DNA from: Nostoc sp. C052
Lineage (GTDB): Bacteria; Cyanobacteriota; Cyanobacteriia; Cyanobacteriales; Nostocaceae
Direction of reading: 5' to 3'
Length of the DNA: 64,000 nt
Assembly (NCBI RefSeq): GCF_013393905.1
Contig: NZ_CP040272.1
Coordinates: 7,077,501-7,141,500, forward strand
Shown piece by piece: positions 36,264-44,643 of this stretch; positions within the stretch are counted from its first letter, which is position 1, and each line of letters opens with the position of its first letter. A model generated the notes under the pieces. It was given only the letters and a program-made list of their open reading frames with translations, did no database searches and was not told where the DNA came from. The position numbers and the translations under genes are program-made.

Positions 36264-38483
36264 TTATTTTTTCTCAATATATTTCTGCCACATTTGCTGA
36301 TAAGCCTTCTCCATCTCACGAGTAAACTGCTTACCATTCCAAAGGGGTGCTGTTTGTCGAGATGCTTTCAGTTTCAAAACCACCTGCTGGCGTAAAGCTT
36401 CATCTTTACCCAAGCGCACACCCCATTCTATATACTCTTCATCTGTCCAGGCAATGCCTTCTGTAATACCCGCATTCATCATCATAGTGTAGCTGTTACG
36501 TGCTGCAAATTGTTGTCCAACTCTGGTTACTAAAGGGATACCCATCCAGAGGGTTTCTAGGGTTGTCGTAGCTCCGTTGTAGGGAAAAGTATCTAATACG
36601 ATATCAGCAATGCCTAAATTAGCACGATGAACTGACTCTAAATAAACTTGTGGTAAAAATCGTAACCGAGAACAATCTACACCCTCTTCTTCAGCAATTT
36701 GGTAAAAGAAGCGTTTAATTGTTTCTTCCTCAGCCGGGCCTTTAATCAAAAAGTAGCTATTAGGTACTTGTCTGATAATTTGCATTTGCCATTTTGTCGT
36801 TTCTGGATGGCGTTTATATCCTCTTTGGGCACTGAGATATACAACGGCATCCATAGGAATATCCAAGTCATCGCGGCGGAGTGTTGGTACACCAACTTCA
36901 AAACCATCTACTGCAATGTAAGTTTGGGGTAATCGCCAGATTTTCTCTGTATAGTAATTTTGGGCATCATCTGGCAACACATAAGGATCTGCAATAAAGT
37001 AATCAATTGCAGGTATACCTGATGCATCCCACCCCAGCCAAGTAACTTGAATTGGGGCTGGTTTGAGTGCCATCACTTCACTAGTAATATCTAGAGTTAT
37101 GCTATCAAGATCAATTAAAATATCAATTTCATCTTGATATATCTGGTCAGCAATTTCTAGACCATTTATGCCTAATTTATGAGCATTACCTGCCTTTTGT
37201 AGATACCAATCTCGGAGGAAATCATCTACTAATTTATAGTTCACAAAATAGGTATGAATATCAAATTTATCTCGGTCATGATGTTCAAATAACCAGCGAG
37301 CTAGCCAACCAACAGAGTGATTTCTTAAAGCGTAAGATATATAACCAACTTTTAATTTATTTGCATGGGGTGTTAAATATTGCTTATTAATAAATTTATG
37401 ATTATAGTTTTTTTCTTGTGATTGTGCAAGAATTTGAATATCATTATTAAAAATTTCAGCTATCTTATTATGAATAACTCGAAATTCAGAAGGGGCATCT
37501 TTAATATGAGGTATCGCAAAAGCTGGTGTAAGCAACCGCAATATTCTTCCTTCTTCTAAAAGAATTGGTTGAGCTTCAATAAACTGTTTATATACAGTTT
37601 CTAATTCTTGACAAGTTGTACATATCTCTTGCCAATATCCACCTGCTGACATTAAACCTCTTAACATCAGATGGAGCGCAAAAATTTTATCAGCCAAACC
37701 TTCTGATAGGGAATAACATAACTTAGCTGTCTCTATCCCTTGAGAATAATTACGAGCATCTTGATAAAAAGTCGCTAAGTGCCGCAAAATCTCTACATTA
37801 TCTGGTTCTAATTGTAAATGCAGTTTTAGCACGGATGCTGCTAGTAAAGGCTGTCGCAAAGTATGACCAAGTTGGATAGCAACAGGAAGCAATATACAGA
37901 AGCATTGATGAGCATCAGAGAAATAAGGAAGACTAGCTTCTATTAAATTTAAATTAATTGAATGTAAGGGAACAGAATTTAAAATTTCTTTTAAAAATTG
38001 GATTAATAATTCGGCATTAATTTCTACATTTTCTTTGTCGTTTAAGCTTTCAATTAATCCCCACTCATTCAAATCATCAATTTCTTCAAGTTTTTCTAAT
38101 TTGATAGAGAGAAGAAGGATTTGAAGCAAATTATTTATATTGCTAGGATTAATTTCTCGTATATGTTGGCGAATTAACCAAGCTACAGAATATTCTGCCA
38201 GTGTTTCACGCCTTTCAGCTTCTATTTGTAAAACTTGAAATAATTCATTTGTCCAAATTGCTAACTTTTCTTCATCTGCCTCTGTCATTGGCAGCATCCA
38301 AGTCATTTGAGCTTCTGCTTCTTGCCCTTGTAATAGCAATAGTAACCCTAAATGCCAATAATAAGAAATAGCATTTGGTTCTATTTCTATTGCTTGTTCA
38401 TATAAATGTGCCGCTTCCGAATATTTTTCTTGAATCAAGTATTGTTCAGCTTGATTTTGCCAATTACATATATCAGTAATCAT
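36264..38483 (-). CDS. ogtA: O-GlcNAc transferase-type glycosyltransferase with TPR region
   Basis: 739 residues from ATG 38483; a longer frame to 38561 would begin inside the pilA hairpin and is not credible. The N-terminal half is helical repeat (TPR-like: NQAEQYLIQEKYSEAAHLYEQ). The C-terminal half is the glycosyltransferase-41 catalytic domain (KVGYISYALRNHSVGW, PAPIQVTWLGWDASG, DYFIADPYV, LDTFPYNGATTTLETLWMG). GT41 enzymes transfer GlcNAc from UDP-GlcNAc to Ser/Thr. It lies directly downstream of the major pilin. In Nostoc punctiforme a putative O-GlcNAc transferase, OgtA, is needed for PilA accumulation and hormogonium motility; assignment as its orthologue is inference from domain and neighbourhood. 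Confidence 0.85.
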   Translation of the reverse strand: MITDICNWQNQAEQYLIQEKYSEAAHLYEQAIEIEPNAISYYWHLGLLLLLQGQEAEAQMTWMLPMTEADEEKLAIWTNELFQVLQIEAERRETLAEYSVAWLIRQHIREINPSNINNLLQILLLSIKLEKLEEIDDLNEWGLIESLNDKENVEINAELLIQFLKEILNSVPLHSINLNLIEASLPYFSDAHQCFCILLPVAIQLGHTLRQPLLAASVLKLHLQLEPDNVEILRHLATFYQDARNYSQGIETAKLCYSLSEGLADKIFALHLMLRGLMSAGGYWQEICTTCQELETVYKQFIEAQPILLEEGRILRLLTPAFAIPHIKDAPSEFRVIHNKIAEIFNNDIQILAQSQEKNYNHKFINKQYLTPHANKLKVGYISYALRNHSVGWLARWLFEHHDRDKFDIHTYFVNYKLVDDFLRDWYLQKAGNAHKLGINGLEIADQIYQDEIDILIDLDSITLDITSEVMALKPAPIQVTWLGWDASGIPAIDYFIADPYVLPDDAQNYYTEKIWRLPQTYIAVDGFEVGVPTLRRDDLDIPMDAVVYLSAQRGYKRHPETTKWQMQIIRQVPNSYFLIKGPAEEETIKRFFYQIAEEEGVDCSRLRFLPQVYLESVHRANLGIADIVLDTFPYNGATTTLETLWMGIPLVTRVGQQFAARNSYTMMMNAGITEGIAWTDEEYIEWGVRLGKDEALRQQVVLKLKASRQTAPLWNGKQFTREMEKAYQQMWQKYIEKK

Positions 38484-38544
38484 TATGATTCTCTGGGAAA
38501 ATTTTATGAGGAATACACTTTTGAAGCGCTTACATAACGGAAAT

Positions 38545-38572
38545 AAAGTGGATAGAAGCATCTACCCACTTT
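38545..38572 (-). terminator. Strong hairpin between pilA and ogtA
   Basis: On the minus strand AAAGTGGGTAGA pairs with TCTATCCACTTT (12 bp, one G-T) around a four-base loop. It lies 44 bases after the pilA stop and 62 bases before the ogtA start. There is no long T tract, so it may act as a partial terminator or as an mRNA-stabilising end. Confidence 0.5.
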
Positions 38573-38615
38573 AGAAAAGATTTAGTTAACAGACAAGTAT
38601 ACTGTTTGTCGTTGG

Positions 38616-39179
38616 TTACTTAGCTAAAGAGACGAAGTCGGTGTTGAGGTTGGGACAAACAGGTGCTCCAGCGGTGTAGGCAATTGTAGCGGAACTTGCA
38701 TTCACACCACCGTTAACCATAGCATTTTTAGATTCACACAAAACAGCCACGGTAGTAGCTTCACTGGTAGCTTGTTGGGTTGTTACCTCTACAATACCTA
38801 TATAGCTTTTGAGAGGCGCAGTGTTAAGTATTACTTGTGCCAGGTTGCTGACTACACTACCGCCTGTTAACAAGGCAGCCGAGTATTGGTAATTTACGGT
38901 TTGTGTTGCTATACCAAGACCTAAAGAACCAATTGAAGTTGTAAATGTAGTATTTTCTAAGTAATAAGCTTGTTGGGCGCGGTTCATGGAACCTACATAA
39001 GTTTTTGCTTCAGACTGCTTGGCTTTGTTAGCTTGGTTCAAGAAAGAAGGTAGAGCGATCGCAGACAAAATACCGATGATGATAATTACTACTAATAATT
39101 CAATAAGTGTGAAACCTTCGTTTTCCTTCTTTTTGTCAAGGATGTGTTGGATAAACTTTGCTTTCAATTCGGTTTTCAT
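38616..39179 (-). CDS. pilA: Type IV major pilin PilA
   Basis: 187 residues. A 22-residue basic leader ends in Gly22, followed by the prepilin cleavage signature F23TLIELLVVIIIIGILSAI with Glu27 at position 5. The long alpha-1 helix continues through NQANKAKQSEAKTYVGSMNRAQQAYY. The Ala/Thr/Ser-rich globular domain has two C-terminal-half cysteines (LCESKN and PVCPNL) forming the usual D-loop. The length is typical of cyanobacterial PilA. AGGGAAAACACTT just before the ATG supplies a ribosome-binding site. A hairpin and a GT41 glycosyltransferase gene follow. Its polymer is the motor-driven fibre used in hormogonium gliding. Confidence 0.93.
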   Translation of the reverse strand: MKTELKAKFIQHILDKKKENEGFTLIELLVVIIIIGILSAIALPSFLNQANKAKQSEAKTYVGSMNRAQQAYYLENTTFTTSIGSLGLGIATQTVNYQYSAALLTGGSVVSNLAQVILNTAPLKSYIGIVEVTTQQATSEATTVAVLCESKNAMVNGGVNASSATIAYTAGAPVCPNLNTDFVSLAK

Positions 39180-39469
39180 AAGTGTTTTCCCTGGTGTAGG
39201 AAGTGGTTGTGTGTTCTAGATGTAACTTACCCACTTGCGATCGCTTTCCTATCACCTTCAGAAAAAAAGTTTGGTGAAATGCGGTTACATAATCCCAAAT
39301 CCCTGTATTTCAAAGTCCCTAGTCTACACGTCAGGCGATCGCAGGTTTCTTGTTTCCCAGTCGTCCTCTTCATACGGTAAGAGAAACCCTACGCCAGAAG
39401 CAGAGATTTTGTCATTGCACAATCTTTGACAGCTATTTTCAGGTAAATAGACTATGCGGTAGGGTCACA

Positions 39470-39680
39470 GCATTGCCTATTGGTGTCAACTTAAGCTGGA
39501 AATAGCTTATCTGTTGGCTTCCATACCCGCCCGGAAATAAATTTTCGGGCTAATAGCCTAAGTCTACTGAAGTAGACTGGAGGTTTTTAGTCATCTTCAG
39601 ATGACTTTAGCTATGAGACGGGAATTTCAATTCCAGGCGGACAAGCGGTTTCGCGTTAAGTTGACAGCAATGAGCATTGC
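39470..39680. mobile_element. MITE-like multi-hairpin element between pilA and a TonB receptor
   Basis: Imperfect terminal inverted repeats of 26 bases (39470-39495 and 39655-39680; 21 matches) enclose four serial hairpins: 39529-39550 (GCCCGGAAAT/ATTTTCGGGC), 39561-39578 (AGTCTACT/AGTAGACT), 39589-39606 (AGTCATCT/AGATGACT) and 39621-39634 (GGAATT/AATTCC). No coding capacity. One end matches the element near 9673-9703. The stretch 39180-39469 is the pilA upstream region, with no other gene seen. Confidence 0.6.
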
Positions 39681-39714
39681 TTTGCCCTTACGACAGATGT
39701 ACTGCTTGTAATAT

Positions 39715-41823
39715 CTAAAAATTGGCGCTTAAACCCACACGGAAAGTAAATCCAGGACTATATATGCGATTAACTCGCTCATATTGCTCACCAAGTAGAT
39801 TTTCTAAGTAAACTGTCAGTCCTAAATTGCTAGTTAGAGGTATACGACCGCTCAAATCTAAATTCACGAAAGACGGTGCAAAATCTGTAGGCTTGTCACT
39901 GGGGTTAGCGAAGACGGATCTACGAGCGCCACTATTGTAGGTAACATACAAGTTAGCCTGCCAACCGGAATTTTGATAACCCACGCCAGTTTGCAGTACA
40001 GAGTAGGGAATCAAACCTAACTGCAAACCTCTCTCTGTTCCTGTTTTGATTTGAGCATCTGTATAAGTATAGTTGAGGAAAGTTGACCAGCTATTTGCAA
40101 TTTTTAATTGCAATGCAGCCTCTAAACCATTGGTATCTACTAGTCCAATGTTTGCCCATTTTCCGGCGATGACTCCCAAGCGATCGCCTATACTACTACC
40201 AAAGTAAGTAAACTGTCCAATCAGATTTTGAGAAAAATTAACATCCACTCCCGCAGTCCAAGTAGAACCCGTTTCCGGTCTTAAATCAGGATTAGGTTCC
40301 CAACCATGAACTGTATCATAAACATACAACTGATCTAACCCAGGATTGCGTTGCCCTCCCGCCCAACTTCCACGCACTGCTACTATTGGTGTGACGGCAT
40401 AACGCAACCCTACACTAGGGTTAAGATAATTTCCAAATTGGCTGTCAAAGCTTTGCCTTAAGCCTAAATCTATCAAAAAATTATCGCTAATATTCCAAGT
40501 ATTGACAGCAAATAAAGCTGTATTGAACAAACTCCGATCTTCAGTTTCATTTTTGGCAATACTACTAGGATTTGTACTCAAAACGTCACCGATTAAGTCG
40601 GTGTTTTTCAAATCTAATCCCCAACGCAATTTATTGTTGGTAGTAATTTTCCACTCATGATCTACCCTAGCTGTGAGTTGTTGTGTATCTAAAGCTCCTG
40701 TACGGTAAAATGCTCCGGTAGGGCCATAAGTGCTGAAATAATCTTGGTTATAACCAATTGAAGTTGTCAAATTAGAGCTTTCGCCATTACCTAGTCGAGT
40801 TTTCCAAGATAGGCCAAGGTTTAAACCATCGTGGTCTAATCTATCTCTTTGGAGAGGAAAACCAAAATAAATTAAACCGCGACGACTGCTGAGTTTAGTA
40901 ACATCTAAATTCAATGAGTTTTTCTGATCTAAATCTACTCCAATACTACCAAAGTAAGTACTTGTCGCTGTGTCTGCATTTGATAAAAACCCCTGACTAT
41001 CACGATTAGCTGCACCTACAGGGACGCGGTAACGGTTATCTGTAAAGAATCTTTGAAAGCTAAAGTTGTACTTGACTTTATCAGATGAACCACCATAAGT
41101 CACTTGTTGATTATTTAAACTCAATGAGCCAAATTCTGCACTCCCACTCAATTTAGGTTTGCCATAACCTTCTTTGGTGATGATATTCACAACTCCCCCA
41201 AAGGCTGAGGAACCAAATAAAGCGGAGGCTGTACCGCTATATAATTCCACTCGTTCAATTGCCTCTACAGGAATACTATTTAAATCAGTTCCGCCATGAT
41301 AAGTGTTGACATTATTGTTAATTGGTCTGCCATTAATCAGAAATACAGACTGATTAATAGAGGCTCCCCGATAGTATGTACCTGTGTGAATATCTGCACC
41401 ATGACCGACATCATTGATTGCAAAACCAGGCATTCTTTTCAAAATATCGGCTAAATTTGTAGCGCCCTGTTTTTGAATTTCTTCTCGATCAATTACATAA
41501 GTTGGAGTAGATTGAGGTAGATTATCTGGTTTTGCGATCGCTTCTATAGAAATGTCTGCATCATCGCTGGGAGTTTGCTCTGTTTCTGGCTGAGTTTCTT
41601 CTGGATTAACTTGAATCGGTACAGATTGTTGAGATAATAATTCGGCATTAGTAACGGGTAGCTCAATTTCACTCAAACTCGGAATATCTGAAATGACTTC
41701 GGTCGATTTATGATTATTTCTCTGCTCAATTTCACTCTCAGCAGCATAACTAGGAAACACTATCAGTAAACTCGGTAAAGCAACTGTTAGCAACAAAAAA
41801 TCCTTTTTCACGTTCTCTTTCAC
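39715..41823 (-). CDS. TonB-dependent outer-membrane receptor
   Basis: 702 residues. A signal peptide (~1-28, LLLTVALPSLLIVFPSYA) and a ~65-residue acidic/proline linker precede a plug domain (~105-220: TYVIDREEIQKQGATNLADI, RMPGFAIND, SVFLINGRPINNN, VEAIERVELYSGTASALFG, GGVVNIITK) and a 22-strand type barrel ending in a C-terminal Phe (FTFRVGLSANF). The form resembles BtuB/FhuA-like receptors that import siderophores, heme or cobalamin; the substrate is not readable. No FecR-type signalling domain is seen, and no TonB/ExbBD genes are adjacent. It is divergent from hisC across 164 bases that include an STRR tract. Confidence 0.9.
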   Translation of the reverse strand: MKENVKKDFLLLTVALPSLLIVFPSYAAESEIEQRNNHKSTEVISDIPSLSEIELPVTNAELLSQQSVPIQVNPEETQPETEQTPSDDADISIEAIAKPDNLPQSTPTYVIDREEIQKQGATNLADILKRMPGFAINDVGHGADIHTGTYYRGASINQSVFLINGRPINNNVNTYHGGTDLNSIPVEAIERVELYSGTASALFGSSAFGGVVNIITKEGYGKPKLSGSAEFGSLSLNNQQVTYGGSSDKVKYNFSFQRFFTDNRYRVPVGAANRDSQGFLSNADTATSTYFGSIGVDLDQKNSLNLDVTKLSSRRGLIYFGFPLQRDRLDHDGLNLGLSWKTRLGNGESSNLTTSIGYNQDYFSTYGPTGAFYRTGALDTQQLTARVDHEWKITTNNKLRWGLDLKNTDLIGDVLSTNPSSIAKNETEDRSLFNTALFAVNTWNISDNFLIDLGLRQSFDSQFGNYLNPSVGLRYAVTPIVAVRGSWAGGQRNPGLDQLYVYDTVHGWEPNPDLRPETGSTWTAGVDVNFSQNLIGQFTYFGSSIGDRLGVIAGKWANIGLVDTNGLEAALQLKIANSWSTFLNYTYTDAQIKTGTERGLQLGLIPYSVLQTGVGYQNSGWQANLYVTYNSGARRSVFANPSDKPTDFAPSFVNLDLSGRIPLTSNLGLTVYLENLLGEQYERVNRIYSPGFTFRVGLSANF

Positions 41824-41924
41824 ACCAAGTAAAAACAGTTACTACGTAGCATTGTCACTGTAATAGTAAAATCGTGTCAAAAGACATGCTGTCATATTTC
41901 TAGGGTTCAGATGAAACTGTTAGT

Positions 41925-41987
41925 TAATTCGTAATTCGTAATTCGTAATTTATAATTCAATACGCAATGCCCAATGCCCAATGCCTT
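41925..41987. repeat. STRR heptamer tract merging into hisC 5' end
   Basis: Nine consecutive heptamers: TAATTCG x3, TAATTTA, TAATTCA, ATACGCA, ATGCCCA x2, ATGCCTT. The tract abuts the hisC ATG at 41988 and itself contains in-frame ATGs (41967). Confidence 0.65.
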
Positions 41988-43052
41988 ATGACTAAATACT
42001 TTCGCTCCAATGTTGATGCAATGGCTAGCTACGTTCCCGGTGAGCAGCCTCAACGCGGTACACAGATTATTAAACTTAACAGCAATGAGAACCCCTATCC
42101 TCCTTCTCCTGCCGCATTAGCTGTGCTACGGAATATTGATGGTGAGTGGTTACGGCGGTATCCAGAACCTTTCGGTGGAGAGTTCCGACAAGCTGCAAGT
42201 AAAGTTTTAGAAGTTCCTAGTGATTGGATTATTGTCGGAAATGGTAGTGATGAATTATTGAGCGTAATCATTCGAGCCTGTGTAGAACCTGGGAATAAGG
42301 TTGTTTACCCGATGCCAACTTACGTGCTATATCGCACATTAACAGAAATGCAAGCGGCGAAAATTATTGAGATTCCTTACAGTGATGACTACAGCTTACC
42401 TTTAGAAGAACTGGTTGCCGCCAATGGTTCTGTGACATTTATTGCGTCGCCCAATAGTCCATCGGGGCATGTGGTGGCAACAGATGACTTGCGAAAATTA
42501 GCTAGCCAGTTATCTGGGGTTTTGGTAATTGATGAAGCTTATGTAGATTTTACCGAAGAGAATGCCTTGGCTTTGGTAAAGGAATACGAAAACGTCATCG
42601 TGATTCGGACATTTTCTAAGGGGTACTCGTTGGCAGGATTACGGCTGGGTTTTGGGGTGGCAAATCCCCAACTGTTGCAGGGATTGTTTAAGGTGAAAGA
42701 TAGCTATAACATTGATGCGATCGCTTGTGCAATTGGTACAGCTGCTATTACCGATCAAGCTTATAAAAATGCTTGTGTAGCAAAGATTAAAGCATCACGG
42801 GCTAAGTTAGCAACAGATTTGAAGCAATTAGGTTTTCATATTTGGGATTCCCAAACTAACTTTTTGTTGGCACAGCCAAGAGAAGGAAACGCAGAATATC
42901 TTTATCAAAAATTGAAGGAAAGGGGAATTTTAATCCGCTACTTTAAACAAGCTGGACTAGATGATAAATTACGTATTACTGTTGGCACTGATGAGCAAAA
43001 TCAGGCTCTAGTGGAAGCACTAAATGATTTATTAGACATCTCCAGAAATTAA
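41988..43052 (+). CDS. hisC: Histidinol-phosphate aminotransferase
   Basis: 354 residues from ATG 41988. The in-frame ATG at 41967 would add seven residues encoded by heptamer repeats and is unlikely to be ancestral. This PLP fold-type I enzyme converts imidazole-acetol phosphate to histidinol phosphate. Visible are KLNSNENPYPPSP, VGNGSDELLSVIIRA, SPNSPSGHV, VIDEAYVDFTEENA and the PLP lysine in RTFSKGYSLAGLRLGF, followed by ITVGTDEQNQALVEAL. Substrate specificity among HisC-like enzymes is assigned by similarity only. A perfect hairpin follows (43074-43104). Confidence 0.87.
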   Translation: MTKYFRSNVDAMASYVPGEQPQRGTQIIKLNSNENPYPPSPAALAVLRNIDGEWLRRYPEPFGGEFRQAASKVLEVPSDWIIVGNGSDELLSVIIRACVEPGNKVVYPMPTYVLYRTLTEMQAAKIIEIPYSDDYSLPLEELVAANGSVTFIASPNSPSGHVVATDDLRKLASQLSGVLVIDEAYVDFTEENALALVKEYENVIVIRTFSKGYSLAGLRLGFGVANPQLLQGLFKVKDSYNIDAIACAIGTAAITDQAYKNACVAKIKASRAKLATDLKQLGFHIWDSQTNFLLAQPREGNAEYLYQKLKERGILIRYFKQAGLDDKLRITVGTDEQNQALVEALNDLLDISRN

Positions 43053-43073
43053 AGATGCGTTACCCAGAACCCT

Positions 43074-43104
43074 TGTAGAGACGTAGCACTGCTACGTCTC
43101 TACA
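43074..43104 (+). terminator. Perfect 15-bp hairpin after hisC
   Basis: TGTAGAGACGTAGCA (43074-43088) and TGCTACGTCTCTACA (43090-43104) are fully complementary with one base between them; TTCTTTTT follows. It lies 21 bases after the stop. The GTAGAGACG/CGTCTCTAC pair is a dispersed repeat in this window (near 19123 and 46915), so the terminator is repeat-derived. Confidence 0.6.
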
Positions 43105-43174
43105 TTCTTTTTCGGAGATGTCTATTAAAGACTGGGGACAAGAAAGATGGGGAAAAGAAAATCTAAAACCTCGG

Positions 43175-43735
43175 CTACACCTGGAATTTTGATTTCTCTA
43201 CTTCTGAGAAACTGCTTGTTGTAAAAAATTTACTTTCTGAGCGTTGCACAGCATATATATAGTGCGGTATGTCACGCCAGAGTGTCTCCTGAACAACCTT
43301 GAGGCCATTCTTCTGGGCAACACGCCGAGAGGGGATGTTCTCTGGGCGAATCAGGGAAATGACGCGATCGCAACCCAGGATGTTAAAGGCATAGTCCTGG
43401 CAAGCAGATGCAGCTTCAGTTGCGTAACCCTGCATTTGTTGGTCACGACGGACATGATAACCAATTTCGAGTTCTTGGTGTCCTTCTACCTCTTGCCAAA
43501 CCAGTCCGCAGTCGCCGATTACCTCACCCGTCGCCTTGAGAACCATCGCCCATAAGCCGAGGCCGTGCTGTGCATAGCTGCGGCAATGCCGATCAATCCA
43601 ATTTTGCACCATCTCGCGGTCAAACGGCTTTGGGTAGTAGCGCATCGACTCCGCATCACCGAGAACAAGTAGTAGCGCGTCGAGGTCAGAAGGCGTTATT
43701 TCCCGCAAAAATAGGCGTTGAGTTTCCAATATCAT
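43175..43735 (-). CDS. GNAT family N-acetyltransferase (RimJ/RimL-like)
   Basis: 186 residues. It begins MILETQRLFLREITPSDLDA, the standard opening of RimJ/RimL-type acetyltransferases, followed by MRYYPKPFDRE, VIGDCGLVWQE, LEIGYHVRRDQQMQGYATEA (acetyl-CoA-binding Q/RxxGxG/A region) and LIRPENIPSRRVAQKNGL. It would transfer acetyl from acetyl-CoA to an amine of a protein or small molecule; the substrate is unknown. The C-terminal ~20 residues (after YAVQRSE) are low-complexity. Stand-alone gene convergent with hisC. Confidence 0.83.
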   Translation of the reverse strand: MILETQRLFLREITPSDLDALLLVLGDAESMRYYPKPFDREMVQNWIDRHCRSYAQHGLGLWAMVLKATGEVIGDCGLVWQEVEGHQELEIGYHVRRDQQMQGYATEAASACQDYAFNILGCDRVISLIRPENIPSRRVAQKNGLKVVQETLWRDIPHYIYAVQRSESKFFTTSSFSEVEKSKFQV

Positions 43736-43820
43736 TAGTGAATCCTCATTTAGCCATTGTCTAGTTTATCTTGATTTTTTCTATCAAGCGATCGCAACCT
43801 GAGACTGAAAGTAAAATATT

Positions 43821-44396
43821 TTACTTTTGCATATTCCGCTTCATTTGTTCTAGTTCATCCTGAGTTTCCCAGCTACGGAACTTATCTTCTAAGTCATCAA
43901 AACTACTAGAATAACTGCTAGTTTGATTCGACCAGCCAACGGTTTCAAAACGCTGCTGGGTTTGCGCTTTAGCACGGGCTGTCTGTGCTTCAGCGGCTTT
44001 AGCTTGCACCTCTTGTCGCCGCTGCTGAATTTTTTGCAGTAGTTCCTGAGATTGCTGAATGCGTTCTTTCAGCCCTTGCATCTGTCCCCAACGCTGATTT
44101 CCTTCACGTAACAATGCTGCTTCTCGTTCACCCGCAGCCGCCGCCAAATCTTCTCTACCAGCGTTTTTAGCTTTTTGAATACGGATATGCCAACGCTGAA
44201 TTTCTTGAGCGGTAGACAGAATTTCTTCTTGCGATCGCTTCTCTTGTAATTGTAAATCTGCGATCAGCTTTAATGTGTCTTCTTCTTGCTCACGCAACTG
44301 TTCTAGCAGCGCCTCTAACTCCAAATGTGGATTGCTACGCAAGAATTCTTCTAAACGGTTTTCTAGAAACCGACTCAAATCATCAAATAAGCCCAC
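43821..44396 (-). CDS. Coiled-coil protein of the cyanobacterial TIGR04376 type
   Basis: 191 residues from GTG 44396, preceded by TGGAG eight bases upstream. An open frame to 44453 adds 19 residues without family character. The sequence starts GLFDDLSRFLENRLEEFLRSN and is then almost entirely charged coiled coil rich in Glu, Gln and Arg (~25-150), followed by a Ser-rich linker and an acidic-basic tail (DDLEDKFRSWETQDELEQMK). It matches what I know as a cyanobacteria-restricted hypothetical family; the function is unknown, with a structural or scaffold role possible. Confidence 0.65.
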   Translation of the reverse strand: MGLFDDLSRFLENRLEEFLRSNPHLELEALLEQLREQEEDTLKLIADLQLQEKRSQEEILSTAQEIQRWHIRIQKAKNAGREDLAAAAGEREAALLREGNQRWGQMQGLKERIQQSQELLQKIQQRRQEVQAKAAEAQTARAKAQTQQRFETVGWSNQTSSYSSSFDDLEDKFRSWETQDELEQMKRNMQK

Positions 44397-44467
44397 TGCT
44401 AAAACTCCAGAAATCGGGTGCGTGACTATCTTATTGTATTGACACTCGTACATTGTCGGGACAATCT

Positions 44468-44516
44468 GAATTCAGAAGTCAGAATTCAGAATGGGCTACG
44501 CCCCGCTGCGCTAACA
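44468..44516. repeat. Core-in-heptamer repeat, copy D
   Basis: CAGAATT-type heptamers (44468-44490) run into a 25-base core at 44491-44515 (ATGGGCTACGCCCC...GCTAAC). The core is the reverse complement of copy C at 36211-36235 apart from one base. Confidence 0.6.
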
Positions 44517-44592
44517 GGAATCACAATAAATAAGTGGTGGATTCAGACCCGCCACTGATTATTTGCCTTTGGCGTCTCCCTTTGGGAGAAGA

Positions 44593-44613
44593 ACACTAAA
44601 TCGTAGATTTAGT
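44593..44613. terminator. Hairpin after prolyl oligopeptidase
   Basis: CACTAAATC GTA GATTTAGTG, a perfect 9-bp stem with a 3-base loop, 31 bases downstream of the peptidase stop on the minus strand. No T tract, so its terminator role is uncertain; CACTAAATCG recurs at 44634. Confidence 0.4.
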
Positions 44614-44643
44614 GGGGAGGGCATTGCCTACGCCACTAAATCG

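Noticed and set aside
36264..38561. Longer start for the O-GlcNAc transferase-like gene
   Set aside because: The extra 26 residues begin inside the pilA downstream hairpin and have no family character; ATG 38483 is preferred.
39180..39469. J-box upstream of pilA
   Set aside because: No GGGAATACT-like sequence was found on the pilA strand in the upstream region; only AGGGAAAACACT next to the start codon, which reads better as a ribosome-binding site.
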